Assembly: GCA_022796875.1 (NCBI GenBank)
Contig: JAAWJJ010000031.1
Location: forward strand, 1-39,462
Source: Eubacterium sp.
GTDB lineage: Bacteria; Bacillota; Clostridia; Lachnospirales; Lachnospiraceae
DNA length: 39,462 nucleotides
Direction: 5' to 3'
Shown here: positions 7,963 through 17,776 of the stretch, piece by piece
Layout of the letters: every line of letters begins with the position of its first letter
Position numbering within the stretch: the stretch's first letter is position 1
Program-made: the position numbers and the translations under genes
Notes under the pieces: model-generated
Told to the model about the DNA's origin: nothing
What the model saw: the letters and a program-made list of their open reading frames with translations, nothing else
Databases searched by the model: none

Positions 7963-10428
7963 TTATTTTGCTTTGACACTTTCCGTTTTAATCACAAATT
8001 TCACTCTTCCGGCAACGTCCTGCGCTTTTCCTCCAAAAGATTCATAAGCGTTTCCGGAATCCACAACTTCCTGGATCCGTTCTGTCAAATCCTTTATGTC
8101 GCCGTTATAAATCTCTTCCAGCTTCCCGATCCCCTCTTCGTCAAACTTCAGTATACCGTTCGCCAACTCTTCGGAACCGTCCGTTAATTGCTGCACGCCG
8201 TCTGCGATTTTGCCGGCGCCGTCGTTTAATTTCGACGCGCCGTCGTTCAATTCGGCGTTTTTGGACACCAATGTCTGACTGCCCGCATACAGCTGATACA
8301 CGCCGTCCGTTAACGCCGGGATTTTATCCGAAATGCCGCGGCCTCCGTTTGCCAGCTCGTTCATTCCGCTTACCAGGCTGTATCCGGAATCTGCATCTGC
8401 TGCTTCTATATTTTTTGCAATCTGGCTTTTTGCAAATTCCGCCCCCTGGACCGCTGCCTGCCCTGCGGCTGTCCCGGCTGCTGCTTTGGCTCCCTGTTTT
8501 ACACTATCCGCCAGCGAAGTCCCTACGCTTTCTTTCGCCTGTTCTGCAACACTGACGACTACGCCTGACGCCGTCTGTTCCGCGACACTTGACGCTACCT
8601 GCTCCGCAACACCCGGCGCCACCTGTTCTGCGACACCTGACGCTACATTGGACGCTACGCTTTTTGCCGTTTCTTCCGCTACGGTTCCGGCTGCCGCCCC
8701 GATCGTTTCCGTCAGCGACTGAATCTGCTGCGCTGCTGCCTGCGTTACAGCCGCCTGAGTCGCCGGATCCTGCATTGCCTCTTCTACCGTTATATGATAT
8801 TGGCCGGCCGCCTGCACGTAACCAGCCGCCGTAAACGCCGCCTGAAGCTGTGACTGCATCTCCGGTGATATTGCCCTGGAAGCAGCTGCTTCGGCCTGTG
8901 TTCTGGCCTGTGCCGCGATCGTGTCAAGCTGCCCGTTCATTGCAGCTTCGGCCTGTGCTTTTGCCTGTGCCGCAATGTCCGCTTCCTGTTCCCGGATTCC
9001 CTCAACAGCAGACCGTTTTGCCGCAGCTGCCGCTGCCGCCTGCGATTCCTCCGACGCTACGGAATCATAAAATTCCTGCTCTGCCTGCGCTTTAATATGA
9101 TTATAATTCTGCGGATTGGAATCATCGGCAAACTGTGCTTCCACCGCACTTTCCGCTGCGGATTTTGCAGCGTTTTCCGCTGCTGTCTTTTCGTTTTCTC
9201 CCATCACCGTATTCAACGCCTGATCCAATACCTGAATTCCATCATTTAACGTATTAACGCTTGACGCCAATTCTCCCAGGCCATCTGCCAGAAGCCCAGT
9301 CTGGCTGTTTAACGTTTCCAGGCCGCCTGCCAGTGTTCCTGCCCCGTCTGTGTATGCTGCAATCCCGCCTGCCAGCGTTCCTGCCCCGTCCGTAAATTCC
9401 CCTGTCTTCTGATTCAGCGTTTCCAGGCCGTCCGCCAGCTCACCGGAACCGTCCTCTAACTGCTCCATTGCCGAAGTCAGATCACCGATCTTTTCATCCA
9501 AATCGCTGAGATCCAAAGACAGATCATCCATAAAATCCGTAGCTTTTGTAACCACTGTCATCGTCATATCCAGCTCAAAATTTTCCACGTCAGCCGTCAC
9601 TTCCACATACTCCGGTATGTTAATGTCCTGTGAAAAATCACTTTCTTTAATGTTCAGGCTTTCTTTCAAACCGGGCAGCGCCATCCCTACTACAATATTC
9701 CCCTCCCCGTTGGAAATCTCTTTTCCATTTGTCACCTGTACGTTGGAAAAGCCGTCGTTTAATACCATTCCGGTTACCGCAGCAAACGGCATGAATACTT
9801 CTCCGCTTTTCTCATGGTTAGTATAGTCAAAACGGATCTTCGCTTTTCCGCTTTTTCCGGCCAGTTTGTCAGCCGAAATCTTTTTTCCATCCAGATAATA
9901 GGTTACTTTTACAGAAACCGGCACTTTTTGCGTGGTCTTACCCTGATAGTAAATGTCATTTCCGTTCGCTTCCCAGCTCAAAGTATTTCCTTTCTGTTCG
10001 AATCTTTCGTCCCCTTTTACATTTTTGATTTCTTTCAGGTTGGATACATCCTTTAAAACAGACTGCTTCCCCGGATTTTTTAACCATTCGCTGACAATGA
10101 TATCTTTTGCCGTCCCGTTCTGGTCGGCCACGATATATACCGTTTCATCTTTTCCGATTTCCGTTGATTTCCCTGATATTCCATCGTCTGCGGCTGTTTT
10201 CGTATCGTCCGTGGCCGTTTTCGTATCGTCTGCGGCTGTTTTCGTATCGTCCGCAACCGTTTTCGTATCGTCTGTCATATCAGCGGTTTCCGGCGATTTT
10301 CCTTTTGCGTTTGAGCCATAAACCACGTATCCTGCCGTGCCCGCAAGGACGGTTACAATCAGCACGCCTGCTACGACGCGGATCAGGTATTTATTTTTAA
10401 ATTTATCTTTTAACTTCGAAAATTTCAT
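7963..10428 (-). CDS. Membrane-anchored YhgE-like heptad-repeat protein
   Basis: Protein of 821 residues with an N-terminal membrane anchor (about 18-38) and a long extracytoplasmic part. After the anchor comes a 7-residue repeat of the ADDTKTA type, then a beta-rich domain (about 95-310). Then come blocks of the X-X-X-Leu-X-X-Gly heptad (LADGLETL, TDGAGTLAGG and similar), a long Ala/Glu-rich helical segment (about 420-690), and a second heptad block near the C-terminus. This repeat is the hallmark of YhgE/Pip-type proteins, but the usual multi-helix membrane region is missing. Its ATG lies within the end of the MMPL gene, showing tight coupling, so it is probably a periplasm-like accessory of that exporter. 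Function is inferred from the pairing. Confidence 0.85.
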   Translation of the reverse strand: MKFSKLKDKFKNKYLIRVVAGVLIVTVLAGTAGYVVYGSNAKGKSPETADMTDDTKTVADDTKTAADDTKTATDDTKTAADDGISGKSTEIGKDETVYIVADQNGTAKDIIVSEWLKNPGKQSVLKDVSNLKEIKNVKGDERFEQKGNTLSWEANGNDIYYQGKTTQKVPVSVKVTYYLDGKKISADKLAGKSGKAKIRFDYTNHEKSGEVFMPFAAVTGMVLNDGFSNVQVTNGKEISNGEGNIVVGMALPGLKESLNIKESDFSQDINIPEYVEVTADVENFELDMTMTVVTKATDFMDDLSLDLSDLDEKIGDLTSAMEQLEDGSGELADGLETLNQKTGEFTDGAGTLAGGIAAYTDGAGTLAGGLETLNSQTGLLADGLGELASSVNTLNDGIQVLDQALNTVMGENEKTAAENAAKSAAESAVEAQFADDSNPQNYNHIKAQAEQEFYDSVASEESQAAAAAAAKRSAVEGIREQEADIAAQAKAQAEAAMNGQLDTIAAQARTQAEAAASRAISPEMQSQLQAAFTAAGYVQAAGQYHITVEEAMQDPATQAAVTQAAAQQIQSLTETIGAAAGTVAEETAKSVASNVASGVAEQVAPGVAEQVASSVAEQTASGVVVSVAEQAKESVGTSLADSVKQGAKAAAGTAAGQAAVQGAEFAKSQIAKNIEAADADSGYSLVSGMNELANGGRGISDKIPALTDGVYQLYAGSQTLVSKNAELNDGASKLNDGAGKIADGVQQLTDGSEELANGILKFDEEGIGKLEEIYNGDIKDLTERIQEVVDSGNAYESFGGKAQDVAGRVKFVIKTESVKAK
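10196..10279 (-). repeat. 21-bp coding tandem repeat, four copies
   Basis: Four consecutive 21-base units sharing the core GTTTTCGTATCGTC on the plus strand, encoding DDTKT(A/V)(A/T) repeats just outside the membrane anchor. The units differ at a few positions. A flexible linker that can change length by slippage is likely. Confidence 0.85.
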
Positions 10429-12580
10429 AATATCCGCCTCCTGTTTTTTCTTCTTTATGATTCGAACTTCCTTTGGTTACATCCGAATTTCTTTCCATAC
10501 TGCCTGACTTTTGTGTCCGGAATCCTATACTCGTTCTTATGATTAACGGGTCAAATATCATAAACATTGCCGGAAGCACGCAAATTACCGCCATCAGACT
10601 GACAATCGCGCCTCTTGCCAGCAGCATACATAAAGAACTGATCATGTCGATACTCGAATAAACCGCTACGCCAAATGTCGCGGCAAAGAAACTCAGCGCA
10701 CTGACAAATACCGACGGCAAAGAGCCTTTTAACGCCGTTTCCACCGCTGCTTTCTTTTCCATACCCCGGCTTCGTTCCCGTTTATATTTGTTAGTCATCA
10801 ATATCGCGTAGTCTACCGTTGCGCCGAGCTGAATCGTACCGACGACAATCGAGGCAATAAACGGAAGCGTTGTTTTCGTAAAATAAGGTATTCCCATATT
10901 GATAAAAATGGCAAATTCAATAACGGCAACCAGTATGACCGGAAGCGATATTGATTTCAATACCACCGCAATAATGATAAAAATAAATGCGATCGAAACC
11001 AGATTTACAATTTGAAAATCCCGGTCCGTAATCCGAATCAGATCCTGCGTGCACGGCGCTTCTCCGATTAACATCGCCGTCTTATCATAATGTCTGATGA
11101 TTTCCCGTATCGTGTCGCACTGGGCATTTACCTCATCCGTACCTGTTTTATATCGCGACAGGACATATATGATCTGATAATTGCCGTTATCCAGAATCTC
11201 TTTCACATCTGCCGGCACCATTTCCTCCGGAATCCGGGGACCGGTAACTGCGGACAGCCCGAGCGCCATCTTTACGCCATCTACGTCGTTTAATTCTTTT
11301 TCCATATGGTACGCGTCTTTTTCATCCAAATTGCTGTCCGCCAGAATTACATGCACCGCGCCCATATCAAATTCGTTTTCCAGTACATCTCCTGCTTCCA
11401 CGCTTTGCAGTTCCCGCGGCAGCGAACCGACCAGATCATAATAAACCCGGTTGTGCCCCTGCGCATAAAACATCGGCCCGATCAACACCGCAAACAATAT
11501 AAGAAACACCGGATAGTGTTTTGTGATCAACGCGCAGAATTTTCCGGAATCCGGCCTGTGGATTTTGTGTTTTGTCTTTTCCAGCCATTTATCCATGACA
11601 AGTATCATGGACGGCAGGATTGTCACACAGCCGGCCACACCGAATACAACGCCTTTTGCCATCACAACCCCGAGATCCATACCCAGCGTAAACGTCATAA
11701 AACACATCGCCAGAAATCCTGCGATTGTCGTAACAGAACTGCCAACAACAGAACTTACCGTCTGGGAAACCGCATGCGCCATGGCGCGCTTTTTATCTCC
11801 CGGATAGTATTCCTGATTTTCTTCGTAGCTGTGCCAGAGGAAAATCGAGTAATCCATGGTCACCGCAAGCTGCAGCACTGCCGCCAGGGCCTGCGTCACA
11901 AACGACATTTCTCCTGCGGCGGCATTTGTCCCGAGATTATATATGACCGCCATTCCAATGCTCAGCAAAAAAATCACCGGAATCAGGAAAGAGTCCATGG
12001 CCAGCGCGAGCACAATTGCGGAAAGTATGACTGCAATCAGCACATATACGACCGTTTCTTTTTCGCACAGTTGTTTGATATCGGACACTACTGCCGACAT
12101 ACCGCTTAACAGACACTGCCTGCCCGTCAGCTTTTGGATGGTTTCAATGGATTCCAGCGTTTCATCTGCCGACATGGAAGTATCAAACGTCAGTATCATA
12201 AGCGAACTTTTTTCATCCGCACTTTGCAATGCTTCCCGCAGATCCTGCGGCAGCATTTCTTTCGGCAGCGACAGATCCACAACGCTGCCATACCATAAAA
12301 CGTCTTTGACATGAGAAACATCCTTTAGTTTCTCCTCCAGCTTTGCAATTTCCTGGTCTTCCATTCCGGAAACGATACACGCGGAAAATGCCCCAGTGCC
12401 GAATTCCTCCAGCAAAATATCCTGTCCTTCCATAGTTTCAATACTGTCCGGGAGATACGAAAGAATATCATAATTGATTCTCGTATGCAGATACCCGAAA
12501 ACGGACGGAATCAGTAACAGGAAACTCACGATCAAAATCGGCACACGGTATTTAACTACTTTTTTCCCAAAGCGGATCAT
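10403..12580 (-). CDS. MMPL/RND-family exporter
   Basis: Integral membrane protein of about 725 residues with the RND/MMPL plan: a first helix (about 17-35), an extracytoplasmic domain, five helices around 180-340, a helix near 360, a second extracytoplasmic domain, and five further helices to about 690. A half-repeat is visible in the paired TVDYAILM and TMDYSIFLWHSY segments, where the acidic residue expected for proton relay sits in the fourth helix of each half. I start at the ATG at 12580 with AAGGA about 11 bases upstream; a GTG at 12589 is possible. The TetR gene lies upstream and the YhgE-like partner overlaps its end. The cargo could be a lipid or hydrophobic compound, but nothing here shows which. 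Confidence 0.92.
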   Translation of the reverse strand: MIRFGKKVVKYRVPILIVSFLLLIPSVFGYLHTRINYDILSYLPDSIETMEGQDILLEEFGTGAFSACIVSGMEDQEIAKLEEKLKDVSHVKDVLWYGSVVDLSLPKEMLPQDLREALQSADEKSSLMILTFDTSMSADETLESIETIQKLTGRQCLLSGMSAVVSDIKQLCEKETVVYVLIAVILSAIVLALAMDSFLIPVIFLLSIGMAVIYNLGTNAAAGEMSFVTQALAAVLQLAVTMDYSIFLWHSYEENQEYYPGDKKRAMAHAVSQTVSSVVGSSVTTIAGFLAMCFMTFTLGMDLGVVMAKGVVFGVAGCVTILPSMILVMDKWLEKTKHKIHRPDSGKFCALITKHYPVFLILFAVLIGPMFYAQGHNRVYYDLVGSLPRELQSVEAGDVLENEFDMGAVHVILADSNLDEKDAYHMEKELNDVDGVKMALGLSAVTGPRIPEEMVPADVKEILDNGNYQIIYVLSRYKTGTDEVNAQCDTIREIIRHYDKTAMLIGEAPCTQDLIRITDRDFQIVNLVSIAFIFIIIAVVLKSISLPVILVAVIEFAIFINMGIPYFTKTTLPFIASIVVGTIQLGATVDYAILMTNKYKRERSRGMEKKAAVETALKGSLPSVFVSALSFFAATFGVAVYSSIDMISSLCMLLARGAIVSLMAVICVLPAMFMIFDPLIIRTSIGFRTQKSGSMERNSDVTKGSSNHKEEKTGGGYYEIFEVKR

Positions 12581-12741
12581 TGTTCCCACATTCCTTTCTT
12601 CTGTTTTTTATGCCAGAAGTATAGAACAGTTTTTTCCGTTTTTGAATATGCAAAACATCCGCTTTGTTCATTGCTTTATACATTTTGGGGAAATTGTATA
12701 TTGAAAATGACTTTTTCAGATAAAAATATACGAATGAAATA

Positions 12742-13299
12742 TTACCCAAACAGAACTTCCGCCATAGAATGTTCCATCATGTAATCGTAAATTTCTACCA
12801 ATTCTTTCGGAGAAATACTCATTCCGCTTTTTATCCAGACGATAACCACAGAACACATGGACTGTGCATAATATTCCGCAATACGTTCATGCGTCAGCCA
12901 GGAAAATTTTGGTATTTTATCCGTCGCATTTGTTTCCATAATTTCCAGCAGAATCTCTTTTACACAGCCTCTTGCAATCAGTTCAAACGAATTTTGACCT
13001 TCCAGGCGGGCCGCTTTCATATAAAATTCACGTTCTTTTTCCATATTCATAAACAGGAGCAGCAGCGCCTCATTTACCATTTTATTTTCAATCAGCGGCC
13101 GAATCGGCTCTAACAGGTCGGTGTGGATAATCCACTCCAGCAATTCATATTTATCCTGAAAATGATTATAAAACGTAGGGCGGATGACGCCCGCCCTGCC
13201 CGTAATTTCTTTAATAGTAATTTTCTCGATCGGATGAGTTAATACAAGTTCTTTGAAACTCTCTGCCAGTAAAGTATTTGTTGTGTTTTTTCCCTGCAC
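12742..13299 (-). CDS. TetR-family regulator
   Basis: About 186 residues. The N-terminal helix-turn-helix spans KITIKEITGRAGVIRPTFYN, the typical TetR recognition segment, followed by a helical ligand domain with the DhaS-like C-terminal pattern. The preferred start is the GTG at 13299, placed 8 bases after AAAGGAG; the frame also has an ATG at 13323 with no good ribosome site. It sits 161 bases upstream of the MMPL exporter on the same strand and presumably controls it and itself. Confidence 0.9.
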   Translation of the reverse strand: MQGKNTTNTLLAESFKELVLTHPIEKITIKEITGRAGVIRPTFYNHFQDKYELLEWIIHTDLLEPIRPLIENKMVNEALLLLFMNMEKEREFYMKAARLEGQNSFELIARGCVKEILLEIMETNATDKIPKFSWLTHERIAEYYAQSMCSVVIVWIKSGMSISPKELVEIYDYMMEHSMAEVLFG

Positions 13300-13343
13300 A
13301 ACAGATGCTCCTTTCTGTTTCATGTCGCTTAATTTTATGTATC

Positions 13344-13385
13344 GGTATCAGTTCTATTCATACCAAAAGCAGGCGGGAATGTCAA
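13344..13385 (-). promoter_or_regulatory. Promoter with candidate operator for the TetR gene
   Basis: On the minus strand TTGACA (13380-13385) and TATGAA (13357-13362) are 17 bases apart. An imperfect inverted repeat GGTATCA/TCATACC (13344-13364, one mismatch per arm of 7) covers the -10 region, a suitable place for autorepression. The -35/-10 pair is clear; the operator is a guess. Confidence 0.55.
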
Positions 13386-13498
13386 GAGTGTGCGGCGTAT
13401 GAGCGCCGGAGATAAACGATTCATAAAACATTAAGAAAAAAAAATTATATAATTTAAGATTTTCCTGATATAATCTTACTATTATAAGGAGGTTCACC

Positions 13499-13996
13499 AT
13501 GAATTCCAAAAAAGTAACTTTCGGTTTACTGATTTTTTATCTGGCTGCTTTAACATGGATCATTATTTTTAAAATGCAGTTTTCTTATGAAACGCTGCCT
13601 CATATTAAAAACATAAATCTGATTCCGTTTGGGGCATCCATGATCACAAACGGACAAATTGATTACCATGAAATCATTCAAAACGTACTTGCTTTTATTC
13701 CTTATGGACTTTTTATCCATATACTTCTGGAAAAAAAGAATTTTTTATGCCAGATAATCCCTGTCATTTTAACCAGCGTTATTTTTGAAGCGGTACAATA
13801 TTTCCTGGGAATCGGCGCGACAGACATTACGGATGTGATCACAAATTCTTCCGGCGGGGTAATCGGCATTTTTATTGCTTTCATTCTTTCTTTAATATTC
13901 CGCCGAAACTGGCGAAAGATTATTAATTTCCTCAGTCTGGTCTGCGCCGTCCTGCTGACATTGTTCATCGCCCTGCTGCATCTGTTTAACTCATAA
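13499..13996 (+). CDS. VanZ-like membrane protein
   Basis: 165 residues with four or five hydrophobic helices. It shows the VanZ-type pattern of NLIPF after the first helix, an EIIQNVLAFIPYG segment, and FEAVQYFLGIGATDITDVITNSSGG. In VanZ-like proteins these conserved acidic and Asn positions lie at helix ends. The ATG follows a strong AAGGAGG. VanZ of the vanA cluster gives low-level teicoplanin resistance, but most family members have no defined job. It stands alone, divergent from the TetR unit. Confidence 0.85.
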   Translation: MNSKKVTFGLLIFYLAALTWIIIFKMQFSYETLPHIKNINLIPFGASMITNGQIDYHEIIQNVLAFIPYGLFIHILLEKKNFLCQIIPVILTSVIFEAVQYFLGIGATDITDVITNSSGGVIGIFIAFILSLIFRRNWRKIINFLSLVCAVLLTLFIALLHLFNS

Positions 13997-14108
13997 CCGT
14001 CCGGAATTAGTACAACAGATATTAAGTTTCTTTATATTATACGATTGATGATTTGTGCCGAAAGATGTATCATAACATTAAAAACCCACATCATAAGGAG
14101 GAGGACTA

Positions 14109-15041
14109 ATGTCGGAACAGATCAAATTCGGAGAAAACACTTTTTTCAGATACCGGGCGTTTAACGAGCGCAGTCTGGAAGCGTTTCGAAATGACAAATT
14201 ATTCTTTTCCACGCCAAAACATTTTAACGATCCTTTTGACACCCTTGCCTATATAGATACCGGGAAGCTGTTTTCTTCTATCGGCAGCGATTTGAACCAT
14301 ATGCAGTCTTACCTGGGTACACAAATCAGCCAAAACAACCATGTGCCCTTTCCGCTTGTGACTGACGAAAACAAAGATTTCCTTTTAAAGTTTTCCGAAG
14401 ACCCGGAAAACCGGAAAGAGTTTTATGCATTTGTCGCGAAACAGGCCGATTTACTGAAAGAAAAAATACTCGCCAATTCCAAAATTATCTGTTTTTCCAA
14501 AGAATGGCTCTCCATGCTGATGTGGTCCCATTATGCCGACTACCATCGCGGATTTGCCCTGGGATATTCCGTGGATTCACTGACAAGCGCCAGTCTGTTT
14601 GACGAAAAAGACAATCCGGTATCCCAGGCCCTGACTTTTCTTCCGGTTAACTATACGGAAAATAAACCGGATATGGGAGAATGGTTTTATAACGATCTTC
14701 CAAAAGTTTACATGGGCAACGCTAAAATCAGCCGCAACCCTTTTTATCTTGACCTGCTGAAAACCAAATCTCCGGAATGGGCATACGAGAAAGAATACCG
14801 GCTCTGTTCCCTCCCAGATGATTTTGAAAAAACGGATCCCGTAACATATGCCAAAGCAACGCCCACGGTATTATTTCTCGGTGCAAAAATGGAAGACAAA
14901 AACCGCTGGGAATTGTTTAAAATCGCAAAGAAAAAGAAAATTGCCGTATTTGAAGTCTGGACAAATGAAACGGCTCCTAAATATAAACTGAACTTTTGCA
15001 AATTTGATTCCAGGACTCTGAAGAAATCCTACATTTTATAA
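14109..15041 (+). CDS. DUF2971 domain protein
   Basis: 310-residue soluble protein. The start has the DUF2971 pattern FFRYRAFNERSLEAFRNDKLFFSTPKHFNDPFD split over residues 12-44 and a central MWSHYADYHRGFALGY segment; a later EWAYEKEYRL also fits. The molecular function of the family is not established; members turn up in accessory and defence-rich regions. The ATG follows GGAGGAGG. Its 3' end overlaps the end of the converging minus-strand gene by 13 bases. Confidence 0.85.
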   Translation: MSEQIKFGENTFFRYRAFNERSLEAFRNDKLFFSTPKHFNDPFDTLAYIDTGKLFSSIGSDLNHMQSYLGTQISQNNHVPFPLVTDENKDFLLKFSEDPENRKEFYAFVAKQADLLKEKILANSKIICFSKEWLSMLMWSHYADYHRGFALGYSVDSLTSASLFDEKDNPVSQALTFLPVNYTENKPDMGEWFYNDLPKVYMGNAKISRNPFYLDLLKTKSPEWAYEKEYRLCSLPDDFEKTDPVTYAKATPTVLFLGAKMEDKNRWELFKIAKKKKIAVFEVWTNETAPKYKLNFCKFDSRTLKKSYIL

Positions 15042-15691
15042 TTGAACCACACGCCTTTATCGGCTTCTTCATCCATAATCATGTTTGCATATCTTTCTCT
15101 GGCAAGCTGCATATCGCGGTTATCCAACACAGTTTCTTCCGACAGTTTTTCCGATAACACTTCCATCTCCTCCGGTATGGCCTGTGGCAGGTCTTCCATT
15201 TCCTCCAGCAGGCCATCCGACAGGTCTTCCATCTCCTCCGACATGGTTTCTGACAATTCTTCCGGCAACTCTTCTGACAGTTCTTCCAGAATACCTCCGG
15301 TATTTTCGGTTCCGGCTGCTTCTTCGAGCGCTTCTTTTTTCCTCTCTTCTTCTGTTTTTGGTTTGTTCTTTTCCGCGGCTTCGGCAATCTTCTCTCCCCG
15401 TTCTTCGGCTTCATCGAGCACGTGGCGCATCTGCTCGAAATTGTACGCCTTTTTTGCCGCGGCAATTTCATCTTCATAAGAGTGGAGCAATTCCAGCTTT
15501 TTGACAATCTCTTCTACCGTACCGCAATCTGTTTGTTTCAGGCTTTCTTTCCGGTTTTCCCAATATTCAATCTGATTTTGTGTGTTTTGCTGCCTCTCGG
15601 CTTTCTCCTGCGTGCTTTTCATCATACTGCCCGCCCCAAAACGCTGACGGAATACCGTGAACTGATTCATACTGTTTTTCAATATATTCAT
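15029..15691 (-). CDS. Acidic coiled-coil protein with internal repeats
   Basis: 220 residues, not assigned to a family. Residues 25-120 are predicted to be helical and charged (Lys/Glu-rich, coiled-coil-like). Residues 135-186 are strongly acidic with an 11-residue repeat starting EEMEDL. The tail (190-220) looks like an ordinary folded end. No signal peptide, membrane helix or catalytic motif is visible. The ATG follows GGGAGAAAG. It is on the same strand as the DUF3783 gene, 120 bases downstream of it. Confidence 0.65.
   Translation of the reverse strand: MNILKNSMNQFTVFRQRFGAGSMMKSTQEKAERQQNTQNQIEYWENRKESLKQTDCGTVEEIVKKLELLHSYEDEIAAAKKAYNFEQMRHVLDEAEERGEKIAEAAEKNKPKTEEERKKEALEEAAGTENTGGILEELSEELPEELSETMSEEMEDLSDGLLEEMEDLPQAIPEEMEVLSEKLSEETVLDNRDMQLARERYANMIMDEEADKGVWFNYKM
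15140..15238 (-). repeat. Three 33-bp coding repeats
   Basis: Three degenerate 11-codon units encoding EEMEDLSDGLL, EEMEDLPQAIP and EEMEVLSEKLS. They extend a longer Glu/Leu-rich low-complexity tract. They are probably expanded by slippage. Confidence 0.7.
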
Positions 15692-15811
15692 AGACTTTCT
15701 CCCTGTTCTTTAGTTATTTCTTCTATTAGTTTTTTCGGCTGTTATTCCAAAAAAGTAACAGAGTTGTCGCCAATAGCAGCAGGTTATCGCCAATAGTATC
15801 GGTATTTCCGC

Positions 15812-16183
15812 TTACGGATGCATCGCTTCGTGCTCTTTCTTTATCTCTTCGTAAAGCTGCAGTACGTTCCAGTACTGATTCGTCGGTGTCACGATTGCTT
15901 TCAGATCTACCGGTGCTATCCGATATTTCCGGAAAGTCCCCAGAAACTGGTTCATACGTCCGCTTGTCAGTCCGCTCATAACCATCAGCGGCGTTTCCAG
16001 TTCTTCCCCGTCATAAAAACTGTCCGTATCCGTTTCCAGAATACCGGCCAGCATGCCAACCGGCTGCAGATACTCTTTTTTATCAACAACACGAATCTTT
16101 ATTTTCATTAATAACAACAGCCGTTTTATGGCTGAAATCTGTGCCTGATCTGTAAAATTGCATAATAACACTGTTTCCCGCAT
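15812..16183 (-). CDS. DUF3783 family protein
   Basis: About 124 residues, beginning METVLLCNF-like after the ATG at 16183, which has AAAGGAT upstream; the open frame continues to 16273 but without a ribosome site. The C-terminal LKAIVTPTNQYWNVLQLYEEIKKEH-type segment (residues about 93-118) matches the end of DUF3783 proteins, which are small, common in Clostridia and of unknown function. It follows a decayed gene on the same strand. Confidence 0.75.
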   Translation of the reverse strand: MRETVLLCNFTDQAQISAIKRLLLLMKIKIRVVDKKEYLQPVGMLAGILETDTDSFYDGEELETPLMVMSGLTSGRMNQFLGTFRKYRIAPVDLKAIVTPTNQYWNVLQLYEEIKKEHEAMHP

Positions 16184-16254
16184 ATCTTCTATCCTTTCTA
16201 ACGCAATGATACCGCATCGGGCCGGCCCGATGTGAATATCATATTTGATGTCTT

Positions 16255-17776
16255 TTATCGGCATCTTATCCATCCATAATGCTCCAGTTCCGCCCGGAAT
16301 GCAGATCTTTTGGAATATTTGTTTTTATAGGATTCCATATACCTTTGTTTTTCTCCTGCTTTTCCGTACGATTCTTTTACTTCACCGACCGCGGCGATAA
16401 ACGCGGCACATTCCCCATAATAGTTCCTGCGGTTCGCATCCATAATGCCGTCGACTCTTTTCTCCAGCATTTTCTTTTTATCACTATCGTCGGATACCGC
16501 GGTATCTTTCCAGCGCAGGAAACAATCATAGAATAACAAATCGTCGTCCCCGCCATGCTCTAACGTCTGTCCTTTGGCATATTGTTCAAAGGTAAAACCA
16601 AACGCCCTTTTGGTCATTCCAATCATCCTGGCAATCCCCTGGGGGATACTTTTACCGCCAAACAGATAAAGCAAAAAGAACTCTATCCCGTCTTTCATAA
16701 AAGTTCCTGTCCATCCTAAAGCCGCTTTGGCGCTCACCCCTTTACGCAGCACGTCTATAAACTCCCCATTTAACATCCGCAAAATATAAATCATATTTTT
16801 TGACGGCTCGTTTATTGCCAGTTCAGACCTGTTTTCCCCTGTATAACCGGAAGCATGGCTCCCATAAAAGGACGTATCTTTATCTTTATCTTTTCCTTTA
16901 TATTGCTGAAACGCATCTTCCAGCAGCTTCTTACAGCTTTCCTGGTCTTTACTGTTTATAAAAACGCGCAGATAATTTACCGCATTTGTATCCGATTCAA
17001 ATGCCGCCATGTAGCATGACTGCAGCCGGGCGTCCTCTTTTTCCGACACAAGAATCAATTCCGCCGTTTTTAACGCAATATCGGCGCACACCAAATATGA
17101 TTTACCGATCCGTTCGATCCCGTCCATTCCGATTTCAATCTTTTTCTCCAAATCAAAATCTCCGGCAAAATTATCGACGCCGCCAAGAAGCATTTTGTAT
17201 AACCCGGATGACGGTCCGCATATTTTTGCGCATACTGCTGCTGAAACTCTGCGTCGCCTGTCAGTTCCACTGCTTCCGTAAATAATCTTTCCGCCGTTTC
17301 TCCGGTTTTCTCCCCCAAACAGGAAATCCATGCAGACAGAAAACTATTGAAATTCTGCAGTTCTTCATCTGCATATTGCAGCAGATTTTCCATAGACAAA
17401 TTTTCAATTTTTGAATTGCAGAACACTTCATACAGAATTTCCGGCGTCTTTGCAATCATGGATATAATCGCACGCAGAATCAATCAATTGCGCCACCCTT
17501 TCCGGATCCCTGTAATACTCTTCGTCAACACCGGCATTGTACCACTCGTCATATTCTTCATTCCATTCCTGACGGAGGCAATATTCTCCGGCTTCAATTT
17601 CATCAATATCCGCCCTTATTTCATCATATTGTTCTTTTAGGGTATCCTGCTGCATTTTTACCGCGTCTTTTTCATTTCCTGCCGAAACAGCTTCCAGCTT
17701 CTTTATGAAATCAATCCATATCAGATGCCTGCTCCCGTAATTCATGAAAGGCATTTTTAGCCTCTGCTCTTGTTAT
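16255..17776 (-). pseudogene. Frameshifted, N-terminally truncated gene of unknown function
   Basis: One protein can be followed through four reading frames with changes near 17708-17715, near 17455-17462 and near 17201-17207. The order of segments is LPFEALLPESTITRAEAKNA, then an acidic helical stretch ending VAQLIDSACDYIHDC, then TPEILYEVF to QYAQKYADRHP, then LYKMLLGGVDNFAGDF to the stop at 16255. The last segment (over 300 residues) is intact. No start codon with a ribosome site is found, and the 5' end runs into the remnant of the JetA-like gene, which suggests a deletion joined the two. The composition is helical-repeat-like and I do not recognise the family. Confidence 0.65.

Noticed and set aside
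10196..10279. A short CRISPR-like array of 21-base repeats.
   Set aside because: There are no spacers; the units are contiguous and in frame within a coding region.
11306..12109. A 267-codon plus-strand reading frame.
   Set aside because: It is the antisense shadow of the MMPL gene: poor composition, no ribosome binding site, and no family pattern.
15751..15800. Direct repeat TCGCCAATAG twice near 15.77 kb as an attachment or operator site.
   Set aside because: The copies are only 10 bases, not symmetric, and not near a promoter or recombinase.
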